DNA of 64,000 nucleotides from Streptomyces platensis (GCF_008704855.1 NZ_CP023691.1:6820001-6884000), one strand, 5' to 3'. Shown: positions 42,218-51,235, counted from the stretch's first letter. A program made the numbers and translations. The notes: a model not told the origin generated them from the letters alone.

Positions 42218-43024
42218 ACGATTCAGAATCAGAAGAAGTGGTCGGTCGGCGGAGGCAGTTGGGTCACGGCCGATGTGTACGGGGAGCCGGACGCTCCCGG
42301 TCTCGTCGTCGTCCCGGGCGCGATGAGCGACGCACACGCGTGGCGTCATGTCGCGACCGCCGTCGACGCCTGGCCCTCGGTGACGGTCGTCAACCGCCGG
42401 GGCCGTACCCCCTCGGGGCCGCTGACCGACGGCTACTCGCTGCGCACGGAGGTCGAGGACCTCGGCCTGATCCTCGACGAGTGCGCGGGCACACAGGCGC
42501 TCTTCGGCTGGAGCTACGGCGGCCTGATCGCGCTGTTGGCCGCCAACGACAGCTCACTGCGCCAGGTGATCGCCTACGAGCCGGTGATACGGCCGTTCGG
42601 CAGTCACGTGCTGCCGGACCTGAAGGCCGCCGAGGAGAAGGCGGACTGGGAGGCCACCGCCGAGATCGTGAACCGGCGGATCGCCGGCCTCGACGCGGCG
42701 CAGGTCGAGACTCTGCGGGCCGACCGTCAAGGATGGGCGGACTTGCAGCGTCTGAGCAGGCCGGCGCACGCCGAGCTCGCCGCGCTCAACGCGGCGCCGC
42801 CACCGCACGAGTTGGCACGCCGGGCGGACCGTGCCGACCTGATCGTCGGCCAGTGCAACCACGGGACGGCCCCCTACGGCACGTCGTTCGATGACGTCCG
42901 GCAGCGCGTCGCCCGTGCCACCCGTACCGAAGTCCACGTACTCCCCGGTCAGGGGCACATGGCCCACCTCCAGGCCCCGGCAGAGCTCGGCCATCTGCTC
43001 AACGGCCTCGCGACGGCCCGATGA
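42209..43024 (+). CDS. Alpha/beta hydrolase
   Basis: A 271-aa hydrolase. The nucleophile elbow GWSYGG is near residue 98, VVVPGAMSDAHAWRHV gives the oxyanion-hole region, and the His is in LPGQGHMAHLQAP near residue 250. Substrate is unknown. ATG at 42209 is the only in-frame start that gives a complete N-terminus, with no ribosome site. A -10 box 6 nt upstream implies leaderless translation. It is paired with the TetR gene, the usual layout for a repressor and its inducible target. Confidence 0.87.
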   Translation: MEQTIQNQKKWSVGGGSWVTADVYGEPDAPGLVVVPGAMSDAHAWRHVATAVDAWPSVTVVNRRGRTPSGPLTDGYSLRTEVEDLGLILDECAGTQALFGWSYGGLIALLAANDSSLRQVIAYEPVIRPFGSHVLPDLKAAEEKADWEATAEIVNRRIAGLDAAQVETLRADRQGWADLQRLSRPAHAELAALNAAPPPHELARRADRADLIVGQCNHGTAPYGTSFDDVRQRVARATRTEVHVLPGQGHMAHLQAPAELGHLLNGLATAR

Positions 43025-43056
43025 GCAACCCTGCCGACGCCGGGGCCTCGTACCAC

Positions 43057-43098
43057 TGGGGTCTGTCCCTCCGGTCGTGAGCGGAGAGACAGAACCCC
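43057..43098. terminator. Hairpin between convergent hydrolase genes
   Basis: GGGGTCTGTC-C-CTCCG and CGGAG-A-GACAGAACCCC pair around an 8-nt loop with a few mismatches, in the 96-bp gap between the two stop codons. Confidence 0.55.
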
Positions 43099-43120
43099 GG
43101 CCCGAAACCCCGGCCCGGTC

Positions 43121-44347
43121 TCAGCTCCGGTTCTGTCCCAGCGCCTGGTACACCGCCCTGACCAGCCCGGCGTTGCGCGGGTCCTGGCCCGTCGTGCCAC
43201 CGCCGTACTTGTTCATGGTGTACGCGTACGACAGCCGGTTCTCCGGATCGGCGAAGGCGAAGGAGCCGCCCGCGCCACCGTGTCCGAACGCCCGTGGATT
43301 GGGACCCGCCTGGCCCTGGTGGTTGAGCATGTAGCCCAGCCCCCACCGGTGTTCGTACCCCGCCGGCGCGAGCGCATCGATCGTCAGATCACGCTCACCC
43401 GGCCGGCTCTGCGACCGGCGCATCGCCTCCAGGGTGCCGCGCCGCACGAGCGTGCCGGCCGCCAGCGCGCCGTAGACCGTGGCCAGCCCGTGCGCACCGG
43501 CATGGGCGTTGCCCGCCGGGATCTCGGCCGACCGGTAGGCGGCGCTGTTGACATCGCCGGTGGGGATGTAGGTCAGTGCCAGCATCACGATGGCCAGCGG
43601 ATGGTCGGCGAGCGACCGGAACGGCGGCTTCGGCGCACCGGGGAACTGCTCGGCGAGACGCGCCTCGTCCAGCTGCCCGACCATGTCGGCGCAGCGGGCA
43701 TGCTCCTCGGCAGGGGTGCCGATGAATACCCGCGCCCCCAGCGGCCCGGTGATCTCGCTGCGCAGGAACGCGCCGAGGGACTGCCCGGTGATCCGCCGTA
43801 CGACCTCGCCCACGAGATATCCGAAGGTCACCGCGTGATAGCCCTGCGCGGTGCCCGGCTCCCACCACGGCGGGGTGGCCGCAAGGATGGCGCACACCCG
43901 GTCCCAGTCGTACGCGTGCCCGGCGGGCAGCGGCTCGCGGGGCGCGATCAGACCGGCCCGGTGGCTGAGCAGCCAGAGCACGGGTATGTCCTCCTTGCCG
44001 GCCTGCCCGAACTCGGGCCAGTAGCGGCTCACCGGCGCATCGAGGTTCAACTCGCCCCGGTCCACGAGGAGATGGGCACACAGCGCGGTCATTCCCTTGG
44101 ACGTCGAGTAGACATTGACCAGTGTGTCGCGCTCCCAGGGGCGGGTCCCGGCCGCGTCCGCGTGGCCGCCCCACAGGTCCACCACCGCCTCGCCGTCCAC
44201 CGTCACCGCGACCGCCGCGCCGACATCACCGTGCTCGCTGAAGTTCCGCTCGAACGCGTCCCGTACGCCGGCGAATTCCGGTGCGCAGTGGCCGCTGACG
44301 GTGGCTGGCTCCACGGTGGTCTCCTCGCGTCGTCCCGGTGCGGTCAT
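43121..44347 (-). CDS. Serine hydrolase, class C beta-lactamase / esterase family
   Basis: A 408-aa protein of the EstB-like beta-lactamase fold. The catalytic SxxK is in VYSTSKGMTA near residue 95, and Tyr is in GYHAVTFGYL near residue 182. HGGAGGSFAFADP near residue 358 replaces the KTG box. No signal peptide is visible, which favours an intracellular esterase. ATG at 44347 has GGAGG 6 nt upstream. GTG at 44314 has an equally good GGAG, so the N-terminus may be 11 residues shorter. Confidence 0.87.
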   Translation of the reverse strand: MTAPGRREETTVEPATVSGHCAPEFAGVRDAFERNFSEHGDVGAAVAVTVDGEAVVDLWGGHADAAGTRPWERDTLVNVYSTSKGMTALCAHLLVDRGELNLDAPVSRYWPEFGQAGKEDIPVLWLLSHRAGLIAPREPLPAGHAYDWDRVCAILAATPPWWEPGTAQGYHAVTFGYLVGEVVRRITGQSLGAFLRSEITGPLGARVFIGTPAEEHARCADMVGQLDEARLAEQFPGAPKPPFRSLADHPLAIVMLALTYIPTGDVNSAAYRSAEIPAGNAHAGAHGLATVYGALAAGTLVRRGTLEAMRRSQSRPGERDLTIDALAPAGYEHRWGLGYMLNHQGQAGPNPRAFGHGGAGGSFAFADPENRLSYAYTMNKYGGGTTGQDPRNAGLVRAVYQALGQNRS

Positions 44348-44356
44348 CCCGTGCCT

Positions 44357-44384
44357 CCGTACGTGCGTACGGCGTTCCGTACGG
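44357..44384. promoter_or_regulatory. Repeated palindrome upstream of the serine hydrolase gene
   Basis: CCGTACGTGCGTACGG (44357-44372) is a 16-bp near-perfect palindrome. CCGTACGG, which repeats its arm, follows 4 bp later. The position 10 bp upstream of ATG 44347 on the minus strand suggests an operator. Confidence 0.45.
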
Positions 44385-44717
44385 ATGATCCGTCCAGGTC
44401 GATGCCCGTGGCAACGATGTGCGGCCGGACGGCTCAGCGGCGCGTGTCCGGGGGCGTGAGGAGGGCTGGCGAGCCGTCGGCCGGGGGCACGCGCGGCGCG
44501 GCGGACGCGGCGCCGGGGTCGTTTCGGCAGCTCAGCGGCGATACGTGGGCGACCGGCAACCGGTGGGGCCGGGCCCGGCGATGGCGGGGGAGGGGCGGGA
44601 CGAGCGGTCCGGGGAGGGGAGGCGCGTGGCTGGATTCCGCCGTGGGCGAGAGCCGTCGGCCGCCTGGCTCGGGCTCGCGCCATGGCCATCCTGACGGCGG
44701 GGGAGGGCGGCGGATGA
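44385..44717. other. Intergenic stretch with no recognised gene
   Basis: It lies between the serine hydrolase promoter and the VOC remnant. Open frames exist on both strands, but none has a believable composition, ribosome site or domain. It may include eroded sequence that once encoded the VOC N-terminus. Confidence 0.5.
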
Positions 44718-44998
44718 CCTTTTGTCACCCGGGTGCCCGAGGAGGGCCCGGCCTTCTTCGTCGGGCTGCGGGTCGGCGGCTCGGAGCTGGGCATCGTGAC
44801 GGACCAAAGCGTCGAGACCGGCACCCCGACCCGGATCCTGCTCAGCATCGCCGTCCAGGACGTCGATGCGCTTCTGGACCGGGTCGGGCCGCTCGGCGGA
44901 ACGGTGCGGGGCCCGGCCAACGACATGCCTTGGGGGCAGCGGGTCGCCCATATCCAGGACCGGACGGCAACGCGGTCAACCTCACCCAGCCGGTCTGA
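44718..44998 (+). pseudogene. VOC family gene remnant (5' loss and frameshift)
   Basis: One frame encodes FFVGLRVGGSELGIVTDQ... through RVAHIQD, typical of the C-terminal three quarters of a VOC protein. After 44959 the sense continues one frame over as GNAVNLTQPV and a stop, as if one C were lost from GACCCGGAC. The first ~25 residues of the fold are missing, since an in-frame stop lies at 44715. One-base loss could be a sequencing error, but the missing N-terminus argues for a real relic. Confidence 0.65.
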
Positions 44999-45013
44999 CC
45001 GGGGTGGCGGCCA

Positions 45014-45102
45014 CCCAGGACGGGAGAGGGCCGGTCCAGCCAGGCCGGCGGCAGGCCAGGACGGGAGGCGGCCGGTCCTGACGGGACGCGGTGGCCGGTC
45101 CC
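45014..45102. repeat. Imperfect direct repeats downstream of the lipase gene
   Basis: CCAGGACGGGAG-3/4 nt-GGCCGGTCC occurs at ~45015 and ~45056, and a weaker third copy ends at 45102. It fills the gap between the VOC remnant and the lipase stop. Confidence 0.5.
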
Positions 45103-45151
45103 GCCCGGCCCGCTGCCCACCCGTCGGGGCCCGCCGTGCCACCCCGACCGG

Positions 45152-45970
45152 TCAGTTCTGGTTCTTCTCCAAGGCGTTGACGTACGCGGCCATGAAGTGG
45201 TCCCGGACACCGTCGGAGGCGGGTGCGAGCAGGTCGGCGGTGAGGCCCCGGGCGCGGTCGACCAGGCCGCTGAGCAGCGGCATGGTGTGGTGGAGGGCGC
45301 CCTTTGCGTCGATGTAGCGCAGTGCGGAGACATGGTGGAAGGCGGGCTCCGGGGGGAGCTGCGGCACGATGTCGTTGTTGTTGACGAAGCGGTACATGCG
45401 GTCGGAGAAGGCCGTGTTGAACTCCTTGGACAGCTGCCGGTCGCAGGTGCGCGGCTGGCCGAAGGTGTAGACACCGTTGGCCGTCACATGCGGCTCCTCG
45501 AAATGCAGCCGCGCGCCGGCCAGCATCGCCAGCGCCCCGCCGAGGCTGTGGCCGGTGAACCACACCGTCTGGCGGTTGTCGCGGAAGGCGTCGATGGCGG
45601 CGCGGACCTGCGGCCAGACGGACTCCAGCGCCTCCCCGAAGCCGTAGTGGACATAGCCCCTGCCGCCGGGACCGGGCCACGGCGGCGTGGTGGCGTCGGA
45701 CAGCCAGTCGCGCAGTTTCACCGGCTCGGTGCCCCGGAAGCTGGTGATGATCATGCTGTGCCCGCCGAGGGTGTACGCCTGGGTGTCCTCCAGCGGGAAC
45801 GGTGGGCGGAACGTGGTGTGGTGGTGGCGCACCCGGTCGAAGCCCCATTCCCGGGCGGTGGCTTCGATGGTCTGCTCGTCCTTGTAGGCGAGCTCGGAGG
45901 CGCGCGCCATACAGAGCGCATGGCGGACGGTGTAGCCGGTGGCTTTCTGGTCGATCGTGGCACTGGTCAA
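45152..45970 (-). CDS. Class 3 lipase family protein
   Basis: A 272-aa alpha/beta hydrolase of the lipase class 3 group. The nucleophile is in FTGHSLGGALAMLAGARL near residue 140, FRGTEPVKLRDWLSD is the family oxyanion region, and YRFVNNNDIVPQLPPE marks the acidic member, with His in the next segment (FHHVS). No signal peptide is seen, unlike fungal lipases. TTG at 45970 was chosen because GAGGAG lies 6 nt upstream. An open frame continues to 46093 without support. Natural substrate is unknown. Confidence 0.85.
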   Translation of the reverse strand: MTSATIDQKATGYTVRHALCMARASELAYKDEQTIEATAREWGFDRVRHHHTTFRPPFPLEDTQAYTLGGHSMIITSFRGTEPVKLRDWLSDATTPPWPGPGGRGYVHYGFGEALESVWPQVRAAIDAFRDNRQTVWFTGHSLGGALAMLAGARLHFEEPHVTANGVYTFGQPRTCDRQLSKEFNTAFSDRMYRFVNNNDIVPQLPPEPAFHHVSALRYIDAKGALHHTMPLLSGLVDRARGLTADLLAPASDGVRDHFMAAYVNALEKNQN

Positions 45971-46062
45971 CGAGGGCTCCTCTGGCTGGGGTCGACGATG
46001 GCTGCTGCGAGGGCCGAGCGCTGCGCCTGAGACCGCTCCGATCACAGAACGCACGCGCTGAC

Positions 46063-46073
46063 TACGCAGCGTA
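46063..46073. promoter_or_regulatory. Short palindrome between divergent lipase and hypothetical genes
   Basis: TACGC-A-GCGTA lies ~93 bp upstream of the lipase TTG, in a 239-bp divergent gap that holds no other gene. Function is only suggested by position. Confidence 0.3.
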
Positions 46074-46209
46074 ATCTCCCGATCGGGTGGCATGCGGGTG
46101 CCGCCCGTTCAAACCACTCGTTCGTGCCTCCGGTCGCACACACCGGGCCGCCGGGCGAGCCTGGAAGCGTTCAGCCCCCGGAGGAAGGCCCACAACGGAA
46201 GGCCCCACA

Positions 46210-46596
46210 GTGAACAGCGCGGATCAGGCGTCACACGCGAAACATGTATCGGCCGAGGTGATGGTGGAGCTGGAGAGCTGCGCGACGCAGGACGCGCACG
46301 CCGTCTTCAGCGCGCTGCGCACCACCTTCAGCTCCGACCGGGCGGCGGACGATGTGCCCGAGGAGGTGGCCGGGGCCGGTTCGACCGTGTGGACCTCGAC
46401 CTTCGACGTGAGTGAGCGCAAGGCCGCGGCCGAGCCGCGCCGGCTGACCGCGCCCGTCATGGTCAGCCTCCAGGGCGGCTACTGGGCGGTCGACCAGCTG
46501 TGCAAGGGCCTGGAGTCCGCGTTCGCCGTCCATGTCCTCGGGACGGCCGCCGGTGACCAGGAGAAGGAAGTCGAGTTGCGGCTGGAGACCCGTTAG
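46210..46596 (+). CDS. Hypothetical protein, 128 aa
   Basis: A small soluble protein that I do not assign to a family. It starts NSADQASHAKHVSAEVMVELESC and has alternating strand- and helix-like segments (VWTSTFDVSE, VMVSLQGGYWAVDQLCKGL, KEVELRLETR). GTG at 46210 has GGAAGG 7 nt upstream. It is co-directional with the molybdenum hydroxylase genes but 107 bp away. Codon use fits its neighbours, so it is probably real. Confidence 0.7.
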   Translation: MNSADQASHAKHVSAEVMVELESCATQDAHAVFSALRTTFSSDRAADDVPEEVAGAGSTVWTSTFDVSERKAAAEPRRLTAPVMVSLQGGYWAVDQLCKGLESAFAVHVLGTAAGDQEKEVELRLETR

Positions 46597-46703
46597 CGGT
46601 CGCAGGCGCTTCTGAGGCGACGAGGCCACCACGGTCACGGCGCAGGACATGGCCCAGGTGCACGACAGCCGCCCCCGCGGCCCGGATCGGAAGGCATGAG
46701 CGA

Positions 46704-47270
46704 GTGGAGCCCAACCATCATCCGCCGGAGCCCGGCGGAGCGCCGTCGGCGGACGGTCACCAGTCCTCGCTGGTGCTGCACATCAACGGAGTGACGCAGA
46801 CGCTGACCGTGGACCACCGCACCACGCTTCTGGACCTGCTCCGCGAACGCCTCGGTCTGACCGGTGCCAAGAAGGGCTGCGATCACGGCCAGTGCGGCGC
46901 GTGCACCGTGCTCGTCGACGGGCGGCGCGCCAACAGCTGTCTGCTGCCGGCCGTGGCCCAGGACGGGCGGCAGATCACCACGGTCGAGGGCCTCGCCGAA
47001 GGGGAGCGGCTGCACCCTCTTCAGCAGGCCTTCCTGGAACGGGACGCCCTCCAGTGCGGCTACTGCACCCCCGGCCAGATCTGTTCGGCCGTCGGGGTGC
47101 TGGCCGAGGTGGCGGCCGGCTTTCCGTCCCACGTCACCCCGCCCACCGCGGACCCCGCCACCCCGGTCGAGCTCACCGACGACGAGATCCGCGAGCGGAT
47201 GAGCGGCAACCTGTGCCGCTGCGGCGCCTATCCGCGGATCGTCGAAGCGGTCCGGGAGGCGGCGCAGTGA
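46704..47270 (+). CDS. Molybdenum hydroxylase 2Fe-2S subunit (PaoA-like)
   Basis: A 188-aa iron-sulfur subunit of the xanthine dehydrogenase / aldehyde oxidase family. Cluster II is bound by CDHGQCGACTV with a following Cys in NSCLLP. Cluster I is bound by CGYCTPGQI and CRCGAYP. A ~20-residue hydrophilic N-terminus shows no Tat motif, so the enzyme is probably cytoplasmic. GTG at 46704 has GGAAGG 9 nt upstream. Its stop overlaps the FAD subunit start. Confidence 0.93.
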   Translation: MEPNHHPPEPGGAPSADGHQSSLVLHINGVTQTLTVDHRTTLLDLLRERLGLTGAKKGCDHGQCGACTVLVDGRRANSCLLPAVAQDGRQITTVEGLAEGERLHPLQQAFLERDALQCGYCTPGQICSAVGVLAEVAAGFPSHVTPPTADPATPVELTDDEIRERMSGNLCRCGAYPRIVEAVREAAQ

Positions 47271-48262
47271 AACCGTTCGGGTATCTGCGGGCGACCAGCG
47301 TCGAGGAGGCCGTACGGGCCGCGGCCGGGCAGCCCGGCGCCCGTTTTCTCGGCGGCGGTACCAACCTCGTCGACCTGATGAAGCTGGGGGTGGAGACGCC
47401 GCAGCTGCTCATCGACGTCACCCGGCTGCCGCTCGACCGGATCGAGGAGCTGCCGGACGGCGGACTGCGGATCGGCGCGCTGGTGCGCAACAGCGATCTC
47501 GCCGCGGCGGCCGCCGTCCGCGTCCGCTACCCGGCCCTGTCGCAGGCGCTGCTGGCCGGCGCCTCGGGGCAGCTGCGGAACATCGCGACCACCGGCGGCA
47601 ATCTGCTGCAGCGCACCCGGTGCCTGTACTTCCAGGACATCTCCAAGCCCTGTAACAAGCGCGCCCCCGGCACCGGCTGCCCGGCCCGCGAGGGGGTGCA
47701 CCGCGATCTCGCCGTACTGGGCCACTCCGACCACTGCGTCGCCACCCAGCCGTCGGACATGGCGGTGGCGCTGGCCGCCCTCGACGCCGAGGTGCTGCTG
47801 CACGGCCCCGACGGGGAGCGCACCGTGCCGGTGACCGACTTCCACCGGCTGCCCGGTGACAGCCCGGAGCGGGACACCGAGATCCGGCCCGGCGAACTGA
47901 TCACCGCCGTCCGGCTCCCGCCGGCCGCCCCCGGTACCCGCTCGCGCTACCGCAAGGCCCGCGACCGCGCCTCGTACGCCTTCGCCCTGGCCTCCGTCGC
48001 CGCCGTACTGGAGGTGCGGGACGGCACCGTACGGCACGCCGCCCTCGCGTTCGGCGGGCTCGCGCACCGGCCGTGGCGCGCCCGCGCCGCCGAAGAGGTG
48101 CTGCACGGCGCGCCCGCCACCGAGGACACCTTCGCCCGTGCCGCCGACGCCGAACTCGGCGCCGCCCGGCCGCTGCGCGACAACGGCTTCAAGGTCACGC
48201 TCGCCCGCAATCTGGCCGTCGGCGTACTGGCCGGACTGGCCGCCCCCGACGACGACCACTGA
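47267..48262 (+). CDS. Molybdenum hydroxylase FAD subunit (PaoB-like)
   Basis: A 331-aa FAD-binding subunit. FLGGGTNLVDLMKLG and ATTGGNLLQRTRC are the FAD-contact segments. The insertion after that carries Cys in RCLYFQD, KPCNKR, GTGCPA and DHC, the pattern that binds an extra [4Fe-4S] cluster in PaoB and 4-hydroxybenzoyl-CoA reductase relatives. The electron path would be Moco, two 2Fe-2S, FAD. GTG at 47267 overlaps the previous stop. The C-terminal domain (RNLAVGVLAGLA) closes the CO dehydrogenase flavoprotein fold. Confidence 0.92.
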   Translation: MKPFGYLRATSVEEAVRAAAGQPGARFLGGGTNLVDLMKLGVETPQLLIDVTRLPLDRIEELPDGGLRIGALVRNSDLAAAAAVRVRYPALSQALLAGASGQLRNIATTGGNLLQRTRCLYFQDISKPCNKRAPGTGCPAREGVHRDLAVLGHSDHCVATQPSDMAVALAALDAEVLLHGPDGERTVPVTDFHRLPGDSPERDTEIRPGELITAVRLPPAAPGTRSRYRKARDRASYAFALASVAAVLEVRDGTVRHAALAFGGLAHRPWRARAAEEVLHGAPATEDTFARAADAELGAARPLRDNGFKVTLARNLAVGVLAGLAAPDDDH

Positions 48263-48328
48263 CCACACCACGACCACCAGGACGCCCCTGCCTCCTCCGC
48301 CCCAGCCCCCGATCCAAGGACGCGCGCC

Positions 48329-50482
48329 ATGAGCCCCGACTCGTTCCCGCTCGGCCCTCTCCCGTACCCCCTGGGCGCCCCGCTCGTCCGCCGGGAAGGC
48401 CGGGAGAAGGTCACCGGCACCGCCCGGTACGCGGCCGAACACACCCCGCCGGGCTGCGCCTACGCCTGGCCGGTGCCCGCAACCGTCGCCCGCGGCCGGG
48501 TGATCGCCGTGGACACCGCGGCGGCGCTCGCCCTGCCGGGGGTGTACACGGTGCTGACGCACGAGAACGCGCCCCGCCTCGCGGCTGCCGCCGATCCGAC
48601 GCTGTGGGTCCTCCAGGACGACCGGGTCCCGCACCGCGGCTGGTATGTCGCCCTCGCCGTCGCCGACAGTCTCGAAACCGCCCGCGCCGCCGCCGGGGCC
48701 GTCCGTGTCCGCTACGAAACCGCCGCGCATGACGTCCTGCTGACCGCCGGTCACCCCCGGATGTACGACGCGGAGACCGCCAACGGCGGCTATCCGGGAA
48801 CCCGTGAACGCGGCGACTTCGAGGGGGCGTTCGCTGCCGCCCCCGTCACCCTCGACGCCACGTACACCGTGCCGCCGCTGCACAATCACCCCATGGAGCC
48901 GCACGCCTCCACCGCCTGGTGGAGCGACGGCCATCTGACCGTCCACGACTCCAGCCAGGGCGCCACCAGGGTCTGCGAGGACCTCGCCGCGCTGTTCCGG
49001 CTGGACCGGAGCGAGGTCACCGTGGTCTCCGAGCACGTCGGCGGCGGCTTCGGCGCCAAGGGGACGCCCCGCCCCCAGGTCGTCCTGGCCGCGATGGCCG
49101 CCCGCCACACCGGGCACCCGGTCAAACTGTCCCTGCCGCGCCGGCAGCTGCCGGCGGTCGTCGGCCACCGCGCACCCACCGTTCAGCGGCTGCGCCTCGG
49201 CGCGGGCGACGACGGCGTCCTCACCGCCCTCGCCCATGAGGCCGCCACGCACACCTCCACCGTCACGGAGTTCGTCGAGCAGGCCGCGGTCCCGGGGCGC
49301 GTCATGTACACCTCGCCGAACAGCCGCACCGTGCACCGTGTCGTCCCGCTCGACGTACCGACGCCCTCCTGGATGCGCGCACCGGGCGAGGCCCCCGGGA
49401 TGTACGCCCTGGAGTCGGCCGTCGACGAACTCGCCGTCCTCCTGGACATCGACCCCGTCGACCTGCGGATGCGCAACGAGCCGGACACCGAGCCGGACAG
49501 CGACCGCGCCTTCAGCAGCCGCCATCTGGTCGGCTGTCTGCGGGAGGGCGCGGAGCGCTTCGGCTGGCTGCCCCGGGACCGCCGGCCCGGAGTCCGCCGC
49601 GAGGGCGATCTGCTGGTGGGCACCGGCGTCGCGTCCGCCACCTACCCGGTCTACATCGCCGCCTCCTCCGCCGAGGCGCACGCCGCCACCGACGGCAGTT
49701 ACCGCATCCGGGTGAACGCCACCGACATCGGCACCGGCGCCCGCACCGTGCTCGCGCAGCTCGCCGCCGGTGTACTGGCGGTGCCCGAGGAGCGGATCCG
49801 GATCGAGATCGGCAGCAGCGATCTGCCGCCCGCGATGCTGGCCGGCGGTTCCGCGGGCACCGCGTCCTGGGGCTGGGCCGTCCACAAGGCCTGTACGGCG
49901 CTGCGGCACCGGCTGCGGGACCACGTCGGACCGCTCCCGGCCGACGGGCTGACGGCCGCCGCCGACACCCGCCGGGAGACGGCCGAGGGCTCCCCGTACG
50001 CGCGGCACGCCTTCGGCGCCACCTTTGCCGAGGTCCAGGTCGACACCGTCACGGGAGAGGTCCGGACGCGGCGGCTGCTGGGTGTCTACGCGGCCGGCCG
50101 CATCCTCAACTCCCGTACGGCGCGCTCCCAGTTCATCGGCGGTATGACCATGGGGCTGGGGATGGCGCTCATGGAGGGCAGCGTGCTGGATCCCGCGTTC
50201 GGTGACTTCGCCGAGTGCGATCTGGCCTCGTACCACGTTCCGGCCTGCGCCGACGTGCCGCTGATCGAGGCGCACTGGCTGGAGGAGGAGGACCCCCACC
50301 TCAACCCCATGGGCAGCAAGGGCATCGGGGAGATCGGCATCGTCGGTACCGCGGCGGCCCTCGCCAACGCCGTCCGGCACGCCACCGGAGTCCGGTTCCG
50401 CGACCTCCCGCTCACCCCGGACAAGGTTCTGCCGCGGCTGTTGGACCGGCCGGGTGAGGGCCGGGCCGGCGGACTTCGCTAA
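48329..50482 (+). CDS. Molybdenum hydroxylase catalytic subunit (PaoC-like)
   Basis: A 717-aa molybdopterin-binding subunit. PLVRREGREKVTGTARYAAE opens the domain, VGGGFGAKG near residue 235 contacts molybdopterin, and NPMGSKGIGEIGIVG near residue 665 contains the active-site Glu that activates the Mo-bound water. Together with the two upstream subunits it should oxidise aldehydes or aromatic heterocycles. Substrate is not determined. No XdhC-type maturation gene lies in the window. ATG is at 48329. Confidence 0.93.
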   Translation: MSPDSFPLGPLPYPLGAPLVRREGREKVTGTARYAAEHTPPGCAYAWPVPATVARGRVIAVDTAAALALPGVYTVLTHENAPRLAAAADPTLWVLQDDRVPHRGWYVALAVADSLETARAAAGAVRVRYETAAHDVLLTAGHPRMYDAETANGGYPGTRERGDFEGAFAAAPVTLDATYTVPPLHNHPMEPHASTAWWSDGHLTVHDSSQGATRVCEDLAALFRLDRSEVTVVSEHVGGGFGAKGTPRPQVVLAAMAARHTGHPVKLSLPRRQLPAVVGHRAPTVQRLRLGAGDDGVLTALAHEAATHTSTVTEFVEQAAVPGRVMYTSPNSRTVHRVVPLDVPTPSWMRAPGEAPGMYALESAVDELAVLLDIDPVDLRMRNEPDTEPDSDRAFSSRHLVGCLREGAERFGWLPRDRRPGVRREGDLLVGTGVASATYPVYIAASSAEAHAATDGSYRIRVNATDIGTGARTVLAQLAAGVLAVPEERIRIEIGSSDLPPAMLAGGSAGTASWGWAVHKACTALRHRLRDHVGPLPADGLTAAADTRRETAEGSPYARHAFGATFAEVQVDTVTGEVRTRRLLGVYAAGRILNSRTARSQFIGGMTMGLGMALMEGSVLDPAFGDFAECDLASYHVPACADVPLIEAHWLEEEDPHLNPMGSKGIGEIGIVGTAAALANAVRHATGVRFRDLPLTPDKVLPRLLDRPGEGRAGGLR

Positions 50483-50622
50483 ACCAAGATCAGTTGCGGA
50501 ACCCGCCATGCGGGGTCACCATGGCAAATGACCCATACGTGATTAATGCTCACTCTTCGTGTTTCGGGGTTCGTTGGTCCAACGAGGTGAAGGGCGTGAG
50601 CCTCGCGGTGAGGAGCCACGAC

Positions 50623-51177
50623 ATGACACTTCCCAGCGACCGGCACTACACGGTCGAACTGCATGCTTCGGCGGAGCGTGTGCCGCAGATCCAGCGGATT
50701 CTGGCCGCGCACCTGCGGTACTGGGATCTGGAGCTGCATATCCCGCCCGTATGCCGGGGAGTGGCGGAACTCCTGACCAACGTCCATCGCCATATCGGCC
50801 CGGACGCGCCGTGCGTCGTCGAACTCCGCTGGACCGGCCGGCACCTCACGGCCTCCGTCGCCGACCAGGGGCCGCGCCTGCCGAAACTGCTCAGCGCGGG
50901 CGGCGGCCTGCTCTCCAGAGTGGCGGCACTGAGCGACAGTTGGGGCACCTGCGGCACCCCGGACGGCAAGGTCATCTGGTTCACCCGCCGGGTCGAGGCG
51001 GCCCGCAAGACGCCGCTGACCAGCCGCACCCCGCTGCGCAGCGTGCCCGACGCGAAGGGCCAGCCGGCGGTGCCGCCGCCCGTACCGGTCGAGCCGCTCG
51101 TCGAGCCCGTCCGGCAAGCCGTCGCCGAGACCGCCGCGGAGACCCCGGCGGTCTCGTCCGAGGCGTCGCTGGTCTGA
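50623..51177 (+). CDS. GHKL ATP-binding regulatory protein (anti-sigma-like)
   Basis: A 184-aa protein with the histidine-kinase-type ATPase domain. The N-box is in CRGVAELLTNVHRHI near residue 50, and the D-x-G region in VADQGPRLP with GGGLLSRVAAL follows. It lacks a phosphorylatable His and resembles RsbW-type anti-sigma kinases that are numerous in Streptomyces. The last ~50 residues are Pro/Val-rich. ATG 50623 has AGGAG 7 nt upstream. GTG 50596 also has GAGG and would add nine residues. No sigma or anti-anti-sigma partner is adjacent. Confidence 0.82.
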   Translation: MTLPSDRHYTVELHASAERVPQIQRILAAHLRYWDLELHIPPVCRGVAELLTNVHRHIGPDAPCVVELRWTGRHLTASVADQGPRLPKLLSAGGGLLSRVAALSDSWGTCGTPDGKVIWFTRRVEAARKTPLTSRTPLRSVPDAKGQPAVPPPVPVEPLVEPVRQAVAETAAETPAVSSEASLV

Positions 51178-51184
51178 CACACCG

Positions 51185-51235
51185 CCAACGAGGCACCGTC
51201 AACGAAGCACGGTCAACGAAGCACGGTCAACGACA
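51185..51235. repeat. 14-bp tandem repeat
   Basis: The unit TCAACGAAGCACGG occurs twice exactly (51199-51226), with a diverged copy before and a partial copy after. It lies just after the ATP-binding gene and may reflect slippage. Confidence 0.7.

Noticed and set aside
44733..45317. 194-aa plus-strand ORF starting in the VOC remnant
   Set aside because: Only the first ~75 residues resemble a VOC protein. The rest is out-of-frame read-through into the repeat region and the lipase gene.
47228..50509. 1093-aa minus-strand frame opposite the molybdenum hydroxylase genes
   Set aside because: The plus strand carries three intact subunits with cofactor motifs. The minus frame has no motif.
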